From Candidatus Bathyarchaeota archaeon (GTDB lineage Archaea > Thermoproteota > Bathyarchaeia > TCS64), in contig DAOVCM010000004.1 of assembly GCA_030670015.1 (NCBI GenBank), forward strand, positions 1 to 17,690: a DNA stretch of 17,690 nucleotides. Reading direction: 5' to 3'. Shown one piece after another: positions 1 to 7,424 of this stretch; the first letter of the stretch is position 1; every line of letters starts with the position of its first letter. The position numbers were made by a program, and so were the translations under genes. The notes below the pieces were generated by a model. The model made no database searches. It was not told the origin of the DNA and worked only from the letters and a program-made list of their open reading frames with translations.

Positions 1-285
1 GTAAGGCGAATAAGAGAACTGCTGCAATTCTTGAAAATGTAATGAAGTTGACACCTTGATAATAGAATGAATTAAATTTGAAAATGATTCTCAGTAGTTT
101 TCCAACTTTATTCAGGTTGAGTATACAATTGATGAACGCAGTCGCCTCTCGTGAATGCCATTCCTCATTTGACTCCACTTGTTGGAAAGGCTTCTACTCA
201 TCTAATATTAATCTTTCTATACATTTACAAGTAATACAACTATTTCAGGTTTTACCAGAATACTAGACATTGCATGTAAAAAAAC
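1..285. other. AT-rich intergenic region, no convincing gene
   Basis: No complete gene is visible on either strand. The longest plus-strand frame (78-266) has no family resemblance, no convincing ribosome binding site and an AT-rich, non-coding look. At the left edge one plus-strand frame is open from base 3 to a TGA at 57-59 and could be the last 18 residues of a gene converging on alaX. It is too short to identify, and another frame is open to base 42, so I do not call it. No tRNA-like or CRISPR-like pattern is seen. Confidence 0.6.
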
Positions 286-287
286 CT
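276..287 (-). terminator. T-tract terminator after alaX
   Basis: Directly after the alaX TAG the minus strand reads G followed by seven T (plus-strand A run 278-284). Archaeal RNA polymerase can stop at a U-rich tract without a strong hairpin, so this is a credible end for the uL15-secY-alaX unit. No stable stem precedes it. Confidence 0.5.
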
Positions 288-951
288 ATTTTTCACACAG
301 GGAAGTCTCGACCCTCTCCACACCCCTTCCAGGGTTTTTCCGTTTAAGCTTTACAGCACCTATCTCCTTCGTGTTACGTATGTGTGTACCTCCGCAAAGC
401 ATCCTGATGTCACCACATTGCCAAATTCTTATGCCAGGCCTCTCAGGTTCAGTGAGTATCTGAATCTTGTGACCATCGGCAAGGAATTTGTTCGTATCCT
501 CCTCAACCATCTTAAGCTCGCCAGCTGGCAACCGCCCCTCATAAGCATAGTCAGCCCGATCCTTCTTCTCGTCTACGTATGAACCGAGCCTCTCGATTTT
601 GCCGAGACGCTTCCAGAGGAAATGTTCCATGATGTGAGCCGCAGAGTGGAGCCTCATGATATTATAACGTCTTTCCCAGTCGATCTCACACTCCAACTTA
701 TCCCCTACTGAGAATGATGGAGTAGACTCAAGGATATGCAGGATCTTGCTATCCTTTTTCTTAGTGTCCACCACTCTGACACCCCCGATGAATCCCGTAT
801 CACCAACCTGTCCGCCCCCCTCGGGATAGAAAGCGGTTCGATCAATATCAACCTGGCAGCCGTCGACTCTGAGGACACGAGCCTGAAATTTTTGCAGATA
901 TGGGTCGTCGTCATAGAGCTTAACGGTGTCCGATGGGGCACCAGCACTCAT
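286..951 (-). CDS. alaX: Alanyl-tRNA editing protein AlaX (AlaX-M type)
   Basis: Free-standing relative of the alanyl-tRNA synthetase editing domain; this family hydrolyses Ser-tRNA(Ala) or Gly-tRNA(Ala) in the cytoplasm. The 221-residue product has an N-terminal beta-barrel region with the glycine motif YPEGGGQ (residues 42-48), then the two halves of the zinc site: HSAAH (His102, His106) and CGGTH (Cys186, His190). All four metal ligands are present. The glycine motif and length fit the medium form (AlaX-M) rather than the short form, which lacks the N-terminal domain. The ATG overlaps the secY stop by four bases (ATGA), so translation is probably coupled to secY. A T7 tract follows the stop. 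Family assignment is firm; which mischarged tRNA is preferred cannot be read from the sequence. Confidence 0.95.
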   Translation of the reverse strand: MSAGAPSDTVKLYDDDPYLQKFQARVLRVDGCQVDIDRTAFYPEGGGQVGDTGFIGGVRVVDTKKKDSKILHILESTPSFSVGDKLECEIDWERRYNIMRLHSAAHIMEHFLWKRLGKIERLGSYVDEKKDRADYAYEGRLPAGELKMVEEDTNKFLADGHKIQILTEPERPGIRIWQCGDIRMLCGGTHIRNTKEIGAVKLKRKNPGRGVERVETSLCEK

Positions 952-2360
952 CGGAAGGCCCCTCTCAGGAAGGGGTATAGGTCCTCTACTTGCTCCTGGA
1001 CTATTGTCTGATAATACTGGTAGAGGATGCTCACACAGAGGAGTGCGCCCATTCCTGAGCCGAATACACCGAAGAATTCTGAGAACGCCGCCAGTAAGCC
1101 GACGATGAAGCCGCTGATAATAGTGATGGTAGGGATGTATCGGTTCAGCAGGTTCTCGATAGGCCTCCTGCTCCGTCTGAATCCTGGGACCTGCATCCCT
1201 GAACCGAGGAGCTGATCAGCCATGTTTGCTGCGCCCAGGCCTCCGATCTCCAGCCAGGTCATGGAGAAGACTATACATACTGCAACCACTATGCAGAGAT
1301 AGATCAAGGAGCGCACGGGTGCCTGCATCACTGCATCGAGGCTGCCAGGTGAGGAAATGTAGTACACTAAGCCTCCCGTGGGATATGTCCCTCTTGATGT
1401 CTGGTTGTAGGTTGCGATGAGGTTGAGGAGCGTGTTGGAGTTACCAGCGTTCCATTTAGACCATATCAACTGACCAGCCATCTGGAAGTTGGCGAAAAGA
1501 GCGTAAGCGAGAATTACCGGGATGTTGGAGACGTATAGAAGCTTGATGGGCATCTTCCCCCTGTAACCTCTGAACATGGAGTGGCTGATGGGCAGCTCAA
1601 TCCGCATCCCCTCGATGTATACGACGAAGGCAAAGACCGCGACTGTTGTAATGAGGCCTATCATATCGGGGAAGCCCCCTGCCCTGTGGAACCAGCTCCA
1701 TATCGGCTCCTGCTTAACTATTGCCTCGAAGAATGCGGGGATGGCACCAAGCCTCTTTCCATCGCCAACGGTGAACAGGCTCAGAGAATTCCACCATATT
1801 CCTTTGGTGATACCCGCCACGATGAACAGGCTAATACCACTACCTATCCCCCACCCTTTCTGCACGAGCTCATCTAGCATCATGATGACGAATCCCGCAG
1901 CGAGTAGTTGGCCGAAGAGAAGGAGGGAGACACCGAAATCGACTGGCCCAAATGCGCCACTCACTATGTAGAGCGAGGCCTGTACTATTATCATGATAAA
2001 GGAGAACACCTTGCTAGCCGTTGTGAATAGAGCCCTGTCCTCCGGGTTGGAATTGTCGAACTGGATGATCTCTGAACCGGCTAGGAGCTGGATAATGAGA
2101 CCGGCTGTCACGATAGGGCCGATACCCAGTTCGAGGAGGGTCCCATGGGTTGACGCGAAGATTACCCTCATAGTGGCGAGCGATTCGCTCTCTACCTGTT
2201 TGGAGATGCCATAAAGATTGGTCTCAGCCATGATCAGGTAGACAATGAGGGCGAGGGCCGTCCACATGATCCGTGTGTTGAAGCTGACCTTCCGCTCAGG
2301 TTGCTTTACTTCTGGTATGAAACGTGAGATAGGTCTGAAGAACTCTAGGAAACGTCCCAT
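948..2360 (-). CDS. secY: Protein translocase subunit SecY
   Basis: Pore subunit of the SecYE-beta channel in the cytoplasmic membrane. The roughly 470-residue product has the expected ten hydrophobic segments. The N-terminus GRFLEFFRPISRFIPEVK is typical of archaeal SecY. TM2a/plug residues LELGIGPIVTAGLIIQLL follow the first external loop, and the C-terminal cytoplasmic loop GSGMQVPGFRRSRRPIE (TM8-9 type) is present. An in-frame GTG lies nine bases upstream at 2369 and would overlap the uL15 stop by four bases. I prefer the ATG at 2360 because it gives the family's usual N-terminus and is preceded by GAGTGATC, which resembles the sequence complementary to the 16S rRNA tail. It sits between uL15 and alaX, the position usual for secY in spc operons. 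Confidence 0.97.
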   Translation of the reverse strand: MGRFLEFFRPISRFIPEVKQPERKVSFNTRIMWTALALIVYLIMAETNLYGISKQVESESLATMRVIFASTHGTLLELGIGPIVTAGLIIQLLAGSEIIQFDNSNPEDRALFTTASKVFSFIMIIVQASLYIVSGAFGPVDFGVSLLLFGQLLAAGFVIMMLDELVQKGWGIGSGISLFIVAGITKGIWWNSLSLFTVGDGKRLGAIPAFFEAIVKQEPIWSWFHRAGGFPDMIGLITTVAVFAFVVYIEGMRIELPISHSMFRGYRGKMPIKLLYVSNIPVILAYALFANFQMAGQLIWSKWNAGNSNTLLNLIATYNQTSRGTYPTGGLVYYISSPGSLDAVMQAPVRSLIYLCIVVAVCIVFSMTWLEIGGLGAANMADQLLGSGMQVPGFRRSRRPIENLLNRYIPTITIISGFIVGLLAAFSEFFGVFGSGMGALLCVSILYQYYQTIVQEQVEDLYPFLRGAFR

Positions 2361-2365
2361 TCCGA

Positions 2366-2806
2366 TCACTCGGATTCCAGAATCTGTCCCCCAGCAGCTT
2401 CGACCTTCTCTAGAGCTCCTTGTGTATATTCCGAAACCTTGAGCTTCAAGGGCATACTAATATCTCCCCTGCCAAGCAGCTTCCCGTAGCCTAGAGAGCC
2501 AAGGTCGAGGCTTAACTCACCCTCTCCGCTCTTCATCTCATCAGCGCCAAAGGTTTTAACAATAAGGTCTTCCAGCTCACCGACATTGACGGTCTCAGGT
2601 CGAGACTTAAATACCGAAGGCGGCTTAAACCCAATTTTCTTGAATCTATCAGGCTCGTACTTCACCGTCCTGATCCAGAAATGTTTACGCCCTCCTGCTT
2701 TGCCCTTTCCGCCCCTCATGCCGCCCTTCCGGTGTTGGCCTACCTGGCCCCATCCACAGTACCTTGACCCTCGCTGTTTCCTCGATTTTTTCAGTTTATG
2801 GGGCAA
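2366..2806 (-). CDS. rpl15: Large subunit ribosomal protein uL15
   Basis: rRNA-binding protein of the 50S subunit. The 146-residue product has the archaeal basic N-terminus (PHKLKKSRKQRGSR), the GWG-VGQHRKGG segment and a glycine/lysine-rich stretch ending near KHFW, then a globular C-terminal domain. The start is TTG: no ATG or GTG lies in frame before the upstream TGA at 2840-2842, and starting at 2806 reproduces the conserved N-terminus exactly. A TATA-like box about 40 bases upstream points to a separate promoter with a short leader. The gene ends in the secY start region, so the two are probably co-translated. Confidence 0.96.
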   Translation of the reverse strand: MPHKLKKSRKQRGSRYCGWGQVGQHRKGGMRGGKGKAGGRKHFWIRTVKYEPDRFKKIGFKPPSVFKSRPETVNVGELEDLIVKTFGADEMKSGEGELSLDLGSLGYGKLLGRGDISMPLKLKVSEYTQGALEKVEAAGGQILESE

Positions 2807-2840
2807 ATTCTCAACCGCCCGTATTGAAGACGGATGATTT

Positions 2841-2850
2841 CAATAAAAAG
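2841..2850 (-). promoter_or_regulatory. Candidate TATA box for uL15-secY-alaX
   Basis: The minus strand reads CTTTTTATTG. A start of transcription about 25 bases downstream (near 2821) would leave a leader of about 15 bases before the uL15 TTG codon. It lies in a 144-base AT-rich gap inside an otherwise gap-free gene run. Seen as sequence only; promoter activity is inferred. Confidence 0.45.
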
Positions 2851-2875
2851 ATATTGTTATTATTAGGAAATTTTG

Positions 2876-2899
2876 TGAGATTAATTAATCATTATCTCA
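2876..2899. repeat. Inverted repeat in the uL30-uL15 gap
   Basis: The arms TGAGAT (2876-2881) and ATCTCA (2894-2899) can form a six-base-pair stem; the loop contains TTAATTAA. It lies between uL30 and the proposed uL15 promoter. There is no T-run after it, so it may be a weak terminator, an RNA processing site or chance AT-rich symmetry. Confidence 0.3.
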
Positions 2900-2919
2900 A
2901 ACCGCAGAATATCATCAGC

Positions 2920-2934
2920 TTTTCACTATGAAAA
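2920..2934. repeat. Short perfect hairpin downstream of uL30
   Basis: TTTTCA and TGAAAA flank a three-base loop, a perfect six-base-pair stem beginning 17 bases after the uL30 stop. With the second inverted repeat at 2876-2899 it may mark the 3' end of the uL22-uL30 transcript. Confidence 0.35.
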
Positions 2935-2950
2935 CCCGAAGAAGTTGAGT

Positions 2951-3424
2951 TCAGACCATTCGTCTCGCTAGATCGTTTATGGCTTCGCCCCTGTATCCTA
3001 GCTCTCCTCTGCTGTTATAGGGGCGTTTTACGCTCCTCTTGAACCCTTTTCTTGGAGGGTGGAGTCTGAAGAAGGGCTTCACACCTTGTAGCTTGTGGAA
3101 TTCGACGGAGCCTGAGTGGATGACGGTGGCTAGGTCCTTTATCTCGCCGTATCCGAGTGTCTTGAGAACCTCGATGTCGATGGACCCTCCGCCGTTAACC
3201 TTCCCTCTCTTCTCCAATATCACGGTGATAGTCTCTGGGGTTGGCTCGCCCCATGTGATGTAATCTTTGGCTTTCTGTAGCATGCCCCTGTACTCGGGTC
3301 TGTCGTCGAGGAGGGTGGACGTGTTGTTCCTGTCCATCCTGAGCATCCTGAGGGTTTCTTCAATCCTGGTGGAGGCGTTCACGCCGCCTCTTATCCGGAT
3401 GGCCAGCAGGCATTTTCTCGTCAT
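2951..3424 (-). CDS. rpl30: Large subunit ribosomal protein uL30
   Basis: Component of the 50S subunit. The 157-residue product is of the long archaeal/eukaryotic type, not the roughly 60-residue bacterial form. It shows the N-terminal fold segment CLLAIRIRGGVNASTRIEET, the RNNTSTLLDD loop and a basic C-terminal half with HPPRKGFKRSVKRPY. The ATG lies one base past the uS5 stop, so the genes are almost certainly co-translated. It is the last gene of the long packed run; 144 bases separate it from uL15. Confidence 0.96.
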   Translation of the reverse strand: MTRKCLLAIRIRGGVNASTRIEETLRMLRMDRNNTSTLLDDRPEYRGMLQKAKDYITWGEPTPETITVILEKRGKVNGGGSIDIEVLKTLGYGEIKDLATVIHSGSVEFHKLQGVKPFFRLHPPRKGFKRSVKRPYNSRGELGYRGEAINDLARRMV

Positions 3425-3425
3425 T

Positions 3426-4070
3426 CTACTTCGCCCAGTCCTTAGGGGTCATTACCTTCATAGTCTCCTTCAGGGCCTCGAAGGTTGCGAAGGAGAAGGA
3501 TGTCGTGGTGCGGGTTGCTCCAACAACCTTCGACCAGCAGTCCTTTACGCCGGCGAGGGTGAGAACTGCCTTTGCCGTGTCCCCGGCAACAAGCCCCAAC
3601 CCCTTAGCCCCAGGCAGTAGCGTGATGACTACGCTTCCACTCTTCCCCTTTACCTTGAATGGGAGTGTGTGTGGCTCACCGCAGTCGCACTCCCAGCTAC
3701 CGCATCCCCGCCTGATGGGGTAGATATTAAGCTTCGCCTCCCGGATACCCTTCTCAATGGCGTTCCTAACCCTTCTAGCCTTCCCTGCGCCGAGGCCTAT
3801 GAGGCCGTCGCTATTGCCCACAGCCACGACGGCTCTGAACCTTGATCTCTCCCCAGCGTCAGTCTGTTTCTGGACAAGGTTGATATCGATAACGTCGTCT
3901 CTCAGGTCAGGTATGAGGATGTCGACGATCTCAACCTCCTTGATCTTGTAACCTTCCTCGAATATCTCGTAAATTGACGAGATCTGACCCTCGAGAACCA
4001 TCCTACCAAGACGGGTTTTTGGAACCCAGTTCTCAAGCGCGTTCTCCCTCTGCCTTCTCCTATTACTCAT
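3426..4070 (-). CDS. rps5: Small subunit ribosomal protein uS5
   Basis: 30S protein needed for decoding accuracy and for mRNA entry. The 214-residue product contains the double-stranded RNA binding domain (residues about 45-115, with VVAVGNSDGLIGLGAGKARR) and the archaeal cysteine cluster RRGCGSWECDC (Cys123, Cys128, Cys130, with His134), followed by the C-terminal domain ending in MTPKDWAK. The ATG overlaps the uL18 stop by four bases. Length and motifs are normal for archaea. Confidence 0.97.
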   Translation of the reverse strand: MSNRRRQRENALENWVPKTRLGRMVLEGQISSIYEIFEEGYKIKEVEIVDILIPDLRDDVIDINLVQKQTDAGERSRFRAVVAVGNSDGLIGLGAGKARRVRNAIEKGIREAKLNIYPIRRGCGSWECDCGEPHTLPFKVKGKSGSVVITLLPGAKGLGLVAGDTAKAVLTLAGVKDCWSKVVGATRTTTSFSFATFEALKETMKVMTPKDWAK

Positions 4071-4654
4071 ATGGTTTGATCCTCCTCTATTTTCGTCTTG
4101 ACGATTTTGAAGTGGTTTTGTAGCTCCTGCGGCCTCAGGCCTCTCTCAAGGTATCCTGAGAATATGCGCTTGTATTCAAGGGGGTCTTCAACGTTTTGTG
4201 CGTACTCTGAGATTCCAGCCCCCCTTATCCTGACTGGCTCGGGGAGAATGTCGCTGTCACAGGGTACGTCCAACCCAGCGTCAACGGCTCCTTTCACCGC
4301 CGCGAAGACCCTCGATCCCTTAGTCGGGCGTATGAGACCGAGATCTAGGTTGGCTTTTTCAATTCCTTTCTTGACGGTTCTTCGCCCCACAAGCAGCCCC
4401 AGGAGATAGGCGGCTGGCGTGTTCTTTTTTCCACCTAGCCACCCGTATTTCTTGAGTTCGGGAGAGCTTGCTTGTGTAAGGACGTAATCTCCCTCAATTT
4501 TCGATTCTATGACCTGTATTATTATGTTTCTATTAAATGGGCGGAAAACAAACCTTGGTCTGTCAGAGGTGGCGAGGATACGTCGAGCCTGATAATCGGT
4601 CTTAGCCTCTCTTCTCCTCCGGTAAGGCACCCGGTATCTGGGTCCTTTAGCCAA
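4067..4654 (-). CDS. rpl18: Large subunit ribosomal protein uL18
   Basis: 5S rRNA-binding protein of the 50S central protuberance. The 195-residue product begins AKGPRYRVPYRRRREAKTDY, the typical archaeal N-terminus, followed by the 5S-binding domain with RPRFVFRPFNRNIIIQ. Initiation is at TTG. A strong ribosome binding site, GAGGAGG (4662-4668), lies seven bases upstream, and no ATG in this frame would give the conserved N-terminus. The start overlaps the end of eL19 by eight bases. Confidence 0.97.
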   Translation of the reverse strand: MAKGPRYRVPYRRRREAKTDYQARRILATSDRPRFVFRPFNRNIIIQVIESKIEGDYVLTQASSPELKKYGWLGGKKNTPAAYLLGLLVGRRTVKKGIEKANLDLGLIRPTKGSRVFAAVKGAVDAGLDVPCDSDILPEPVRIRGAGISEYAQNVEDPLEYKRIFSGYLERGLRPQELQNHFKIVKTKIEEDQTI

Positions 4655-5105
4655 AAGTTCGCCTCCTCAGGTTGTTATCGGTGATGTACCTCTCCAGCTC
4701 TGCTAAGCTCCTGAATTCTCCGCCTTTAGCCTTCATGTAGAGTTTTCTGTAGGTGTTTACAGTGATCATTCTCCGTTCCCGAAGGTGTTTGAGTCTCTTC
4801 CTCTGCGCCCTGATCCTGCTCATCCAACGGGTTTTTCGGGATACAACTGAGTACCTACCTCCCTTCCTTGTACCAGGGCCTCGGCGTCTCCCTGCCCTCT
4901 TCTTGGCGGCTCGCTTTCTTGTCCTACCTCGGCTCGGACTTTTCTCAGGGGCGGGTCTTATCACGCCTTCACCGATAAGCTTCCGGATCTCCTGTCGGGT
5001 AATTACAGCCTCTACATCCTCTGCCCCATCAGGGTCAATCCATATCCTATTAACTCCGACGTTGAGAACCGAAGCAGCCAGCCGCCTCTGACTTTTAAGA
5101 TTCAT
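4647..5105 (-). CDS. rpl19e: Large subunit ribosomal protein eL19
   Basis: Archaeal/eukaryotic-specific 50S protein involved in an intersubunit bridge. The 152-residue product starts with NLKSQRRLAASVLNVGVNRIW, carries the basic central region with GRRRGPGTRKGGRYSVVSRK, and ends in a long basic helix with RTYRKLYMKAKGGEFRSL-type sequence. The ATG overlaps the eL32 stop by four bases. Length and sequence are normal. Confidence 0.96.
   Translation of the reverse strand: MNLKSQRRLAASVLNVGVNRIWIDPDGAEDVEAVITRQEIRKLIGEGVIRPAPEKSPSRGRTRKRAAKKRAGRRRGPGTRKGGRYSVVSRKTRWMSRIRAQRKRLKHLRERRMITVNTYRKLYMKAKGGEFRSLAELERYITDNNLRRRTFG
4662..4668 (-). promoter_or_regulatory. Strong ribosome binding site of uL18 (TTG start)
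   Basis: GAGGAGG on the minus strand, seven bases before the TTG codon at 4654. It lies inside the end of eL19 and decides the unusual start. Confidence 0.8.
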
Positions 5106-5572
5106 GGTTCCTCATCCTCATTCACTTCCTCAGATTCGGCTTCTTCTCCAGCTTCTATCTCCTCGACCTCAAGGACAGACTGAACCTCGCCTGGGTTGAG
5201 TATTTTTATTTCCCGTTTCAAGGCTTCTTCCACGATCGTGGCTTTTTTCCTCATTCCCACGGAGCCGCCTATTCTCGCGGCCTGAGTCTCGGGGTCAATG
5301 ATCGCGAGATCCCCTACGTTGAAGACTAGTACTTCCTCCCTCCCAGAGGGGTGTAGGCCCCTGACGGCTTTAGGTGAGCCCCATCCAACATTTACTGACT
5401 TTGGCCAGCCTCTCCTGTTCTGCCTCATTTTATTATCTATACCCTTAGGCTGACGCCAATGGTCTTTTAAACGGACGAACCTCCATGACTCGAACTTCGA
5501 GAATTTTGGCCTCTTCTGTGCAATCTTCTTTCTTGTCTTCAAGAGCTTCTTACGTTCAGTGGCGGTGCTCAT
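5102..5572 (-). CDS. rpl32e: Large subunit ribosomal protein eL32 with acidic tail
   Basis: Archaeal/eukaryotic-specific 50S protein. The 156-residue product has the conserved core (RPKFSKFESWRFVRLKDHWR, then RQNRRGWPKSVNVGWGSPK and the LHPSGREEVLV segment). After about residue 133 comes an acidic tail of about 23 residues, mostly Glu with Asp, Ala and Ser, ending NEDEEP, so the protein is somewhat longer than I expect for archaeal eL32. It starts at ATG six bases after the uL6 stop and ends in a four-base overlap with eL19. Confidence 0.95.
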   Translation of the reverse strand: MSTATERKKLLKTRKKIAQKRPKFSKFESWRFVRLKDHWRQPKGIDNKMRQNRRGWPKSVNVGWGSPKAVRGLHPSGREEVLVFNVGDLAIIDPETQAARIGGSVGMRKKATIVEEALKREIKILNPGEVQSVLEVEEIEAGEEAESEEVNEDEEP

Positions 5573-5578
5573 TCCTTT

Positions 5579-6112
5579 TCATTCCTTGCTGTAGACATAT
5601 ATACCGTCCAAGAACTTTCTGAGGTCCTTCTTCCTTATTTTTGTGGCTAGCTGGATGTTGGCGGCTGTCTGAGCTACTTCGTTTATGTCTATGCCTTCAA
5701 CGATCACGTCGTCCCCTTCTATGTGAACCTTCGCGTCACCCGCGATCTTCGCCTCTCTGGACTTTCTCTCACCTATGAAGTTCTGGATCTCCACTTTCTT
5801 GCCCTCGACTCGGATGGTCATAGGGAAGTGGACGAAGATTATCTTCATCCTATAGGTGAAGCCTCTGGTGACTCCTTTTATCATGTTCTTGACGTGGGCT
5901 GTGATAGTCTTTACGAGGGAGGCCTCCCGCTTCCTGGGGTTGATCGCCCAGATCCTAAGAGAGCCCTCGATATGATCCATATTGAGCCTTACATGGCTGA
6001 AATCCTTGACGACCTGCCCCCTCTCTCCAGTGACCGTGATCTTCCTGCCTACCAGTTCCAGTGTAACCCCTTCGGGTATCCCGATTGTGTTCTCTACAAT
6101 AGTGGCTGACAT
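5579..6112 (-). CDS. rpl6: Large subunit ribosomal protein uL6
   Basis: 50S protein near the factor-binding centre. The 177-residue product has the two repeated uL6 folds: an N-terminal half with IPEGVTLELVGRKITVTGERG and a C-terminal half containing FPMTIRVEGKKVEIQNFIGERK, the most conserved part in archaea. Length is normal. The ATG lies ten bases after the uS8 stop; eL32 follows after six bases. Confidence 0.97.
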   Translation of the reverse strand: MSATIVENTIGIPEGVTLELVGRKITVTGERGQVVKDFSHVRLNMDHIEGSLRIWAINPRKREASLVKTITAHVKNMIKGVTRGFTYRMKIIFVHFPMTIRVEGKKVEIQNFIGERKSREAKIAGDAKVHIEGDDVIVEGIDINEVAQTAANIQLATKIRKKDLRKFLDGIYVYSKE

Positions 6113-6122
6113 TTTCCGTCAC

Positions 6123-6506
6123 CTAAAAGACATAGGCTAGGACCCTGCCCCCCACGTTCTGTTCCTTGGCATCCACATGGGTCATGACTCCATTGGGAGT
6201 TGACATTATGAGGGTGCCCATGTCGCGGCTGGGGAGGAACCTTTTCTCGTATTTTTCTATGTTTTTTACCTTCACAGAGTATCGGGGCTTAACTGCCTTA
6301 CAGTCGTTGATACGGCCGAAGAGCTGGACGCGGAACTTTCCCATTCGCCCATCGTTTATGAACTCTATCTCACCGATGTATCCCTTGGACTGTATGAGAC
6401 GGAGCACCCTTCCTACAAGGTTCGAGGCAGGGCAGATGATACACTCCTTCTTGCGTCGCTCCTCGTGTATCAGGATTGTGTTGAGCGCGTTCACTAACGT
6501 GTCCAT
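6123..6506 (-). CDS. rps8: Small subunit ribosomal protein uS8
   Basis: 16S rRNA-binding protein (central domain assembly). The 127-residue product starts DTLVNALNTILIHEERRKKE and carries the C-terminal signature SRDMGTLIMSTPNGVMTH. Length is slightly under the archaeal norm but the fold is complete. The ATG lies five bases after the uS14 stop. Confidence 0.97.
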   Translation of the reverse strand: MDTLVNALNTILIHEERRKKECIICPASNLVGRVLRLIQSKGYIGEIEFINDGRMGKFRVQLFGRINDCKAVKPRYSVKVKNIEKYEKRFLPSRDMGTLIMSTPNGVMTHVDAKEQNVGGRVLAYVF

Positions 6507-6511
6507 CTATG

Positions 6512-6667
6512 TCACCTGTATTTTCTAAATCCGAGTTCCTTAGCTATTTCCCTGAAACACTGTCGGCAGACGTTGAGGCCATACCGCCGTATCAGACCAT
6601 TATAGGTGCCACAGCGTACGCAACGTCTGCTACCCTTGCCGTAGCTCCGCTCCTTCAACTTACTCAC
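6512..6667 (-). CDS. rps14: Small subunit ribosomal protein uS14 (zinc-ribbon form)
   Basis: Small 30S head protein. The 51-residue frame fills the space between uL5 and uS8. It reads KGSRRCVRCGTYNGLIRRYG followed by LNVCRQCFREIAKELGFRKY, the classic archaeal/eukaryotic uS14 with two CxxC pairs (Cys16, Cys19, Cys34, Cys37) that bind zinc. The only plausible initiator that gives the full N-terminus is GTG at 6667, which overlaps the uL5 end by eight bases. GAGGTG lies ten bases upstream within uL5. A TTG nine bases further in is a weaker alternative. The uL5-uS14-uS8 order is the standard one. Confidence 0.95.
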   Translation of the reverse strand: MSKLKERSYGKGSRRCVRCGTYNGLIRRYGLNVCRQCFREIAKELGFRKYR

Positions 6668-7424
6668 TGGGAAGTCCCACCTCTACACCGAACCGATTCT
6701 TTATAAACTCGATTGCCTCTTCCCGGGTCACTCTGTGGCTCTGTCCTACCTTAGACCGTGCCCTCCGCTTCCGGGCGATCCGATACCCACGCCTCTCCAC
6801 TGTGACCATGACATCCATCCCTATAATACCGAGATTGGGGTCGTACCTCTGACCAGGGATGTCGATGTGCTCCCTGATTCCGAAGGCGAAGTTACCTTGC
6901 CTATCGAAGCTTCGGGGGCTGATCCTGTTGCCGATAGTCGCGAAGCCTTTCCTAAGGAACTCCTCTGATCTGCTGCCTCGAAGCGTCACCATGCAGGAGA
7001 TGGGTTCGTTTTTCCTTATACCGAAGGTTCGGATCGTCTGTTTGGCCCGTCTCGTACATGGCCTCTGACCTGTTAGGTTCTCAAGGATAGTCATGGCCCT
7101 TTCTAGTGGCTCACCAGACTGACCGGTACTTATATTCACAACCACTTTACCTACTTTAATCTCCCTCATCGAACTATCCTGTGGTTGAGGAGGACTAGAT
7201 ATAGTTTCCAACTCAGGGGTTACTTTCTCCTCAGGTTCCTCCTCAGAAGATGCCTCTTCCTCTGTGTCTTCTGTTGTGATTTCCCCCTCAGAGACCTCTA
7301 CTTCCGGAGCTTCAACTAAAGGCGTTTCACTATCGATATCGGCCTCAGGCGTTGTATCAATGATCTTAGGCTGTGTTTCAGGAGTTCCTGTCTCTGAAGG
7401 AGATTCGTTCAACTCATAGGCCAC
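6660..7424 (-). CDS. rpl5: Large subunit ribosomal protein uL5 with acidic N-terminal extension
   Basis: 5S rRNA and P-site tRNA contacting protein of the central protuberance. The canonical domain begins at Met86 (MREIKVGKVVVNISTG) and has GQRPCTRRAKQTIRTFGIRK and the FGIREHIDIPG motif; it is 169 residues, the normal archaeal size. In front of it the same frame stays open for 85 residues back to a GTG at 7424. That part is rich in Glu, Thr, Ser and Pro, has no predicted fold, and fills the space after eS4, overlapping its end by 11 bases. No clear ribosome binding site precedes the GTG, and only a weak GGAT precedes the ATG at 7169, so the true start is open. The unbroken frame and the lack of any other gene in these 245 bases favour the long form. 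Confidence 0.93.
   Translation of the reverse strand: MAYELNESPSETGTPETQPKIIDTTPEADIDSETPLVEAPEVEVSEGEITTEDTEEEASSEEEPEEKVTPELETISSPPQPQDSSMREIKVGKVVVNISTGQSGEPLERAMTILENLTGQRPCTRRAKQTIRTFGIRKNEPISCMVTLRGSRSEEFLRKGFATIGNRISPRSFDRQGNFAFGIREHIDIPGQRYDPNLGIIGMDVMVTVERRGYRIARKRRARSKVGQSHRVTREEAIEFIKNRFGVEVGLPSE

Noticed and set aside
3..59. Possible C-terminal end of a plus-strand gene (18 codons, ending at TGA 57-59)
   Set aside because: Too short to test, and a second plus-strand frame is also open at the edge; sequence to the left of the window would decide.
78..266. 62-codon plus-strand open frame at the left end
   Set aside because: AT-rich, no family resemblance, no ribosome binding site, Ser/Leu-rich composition typical of non-coding DNA.
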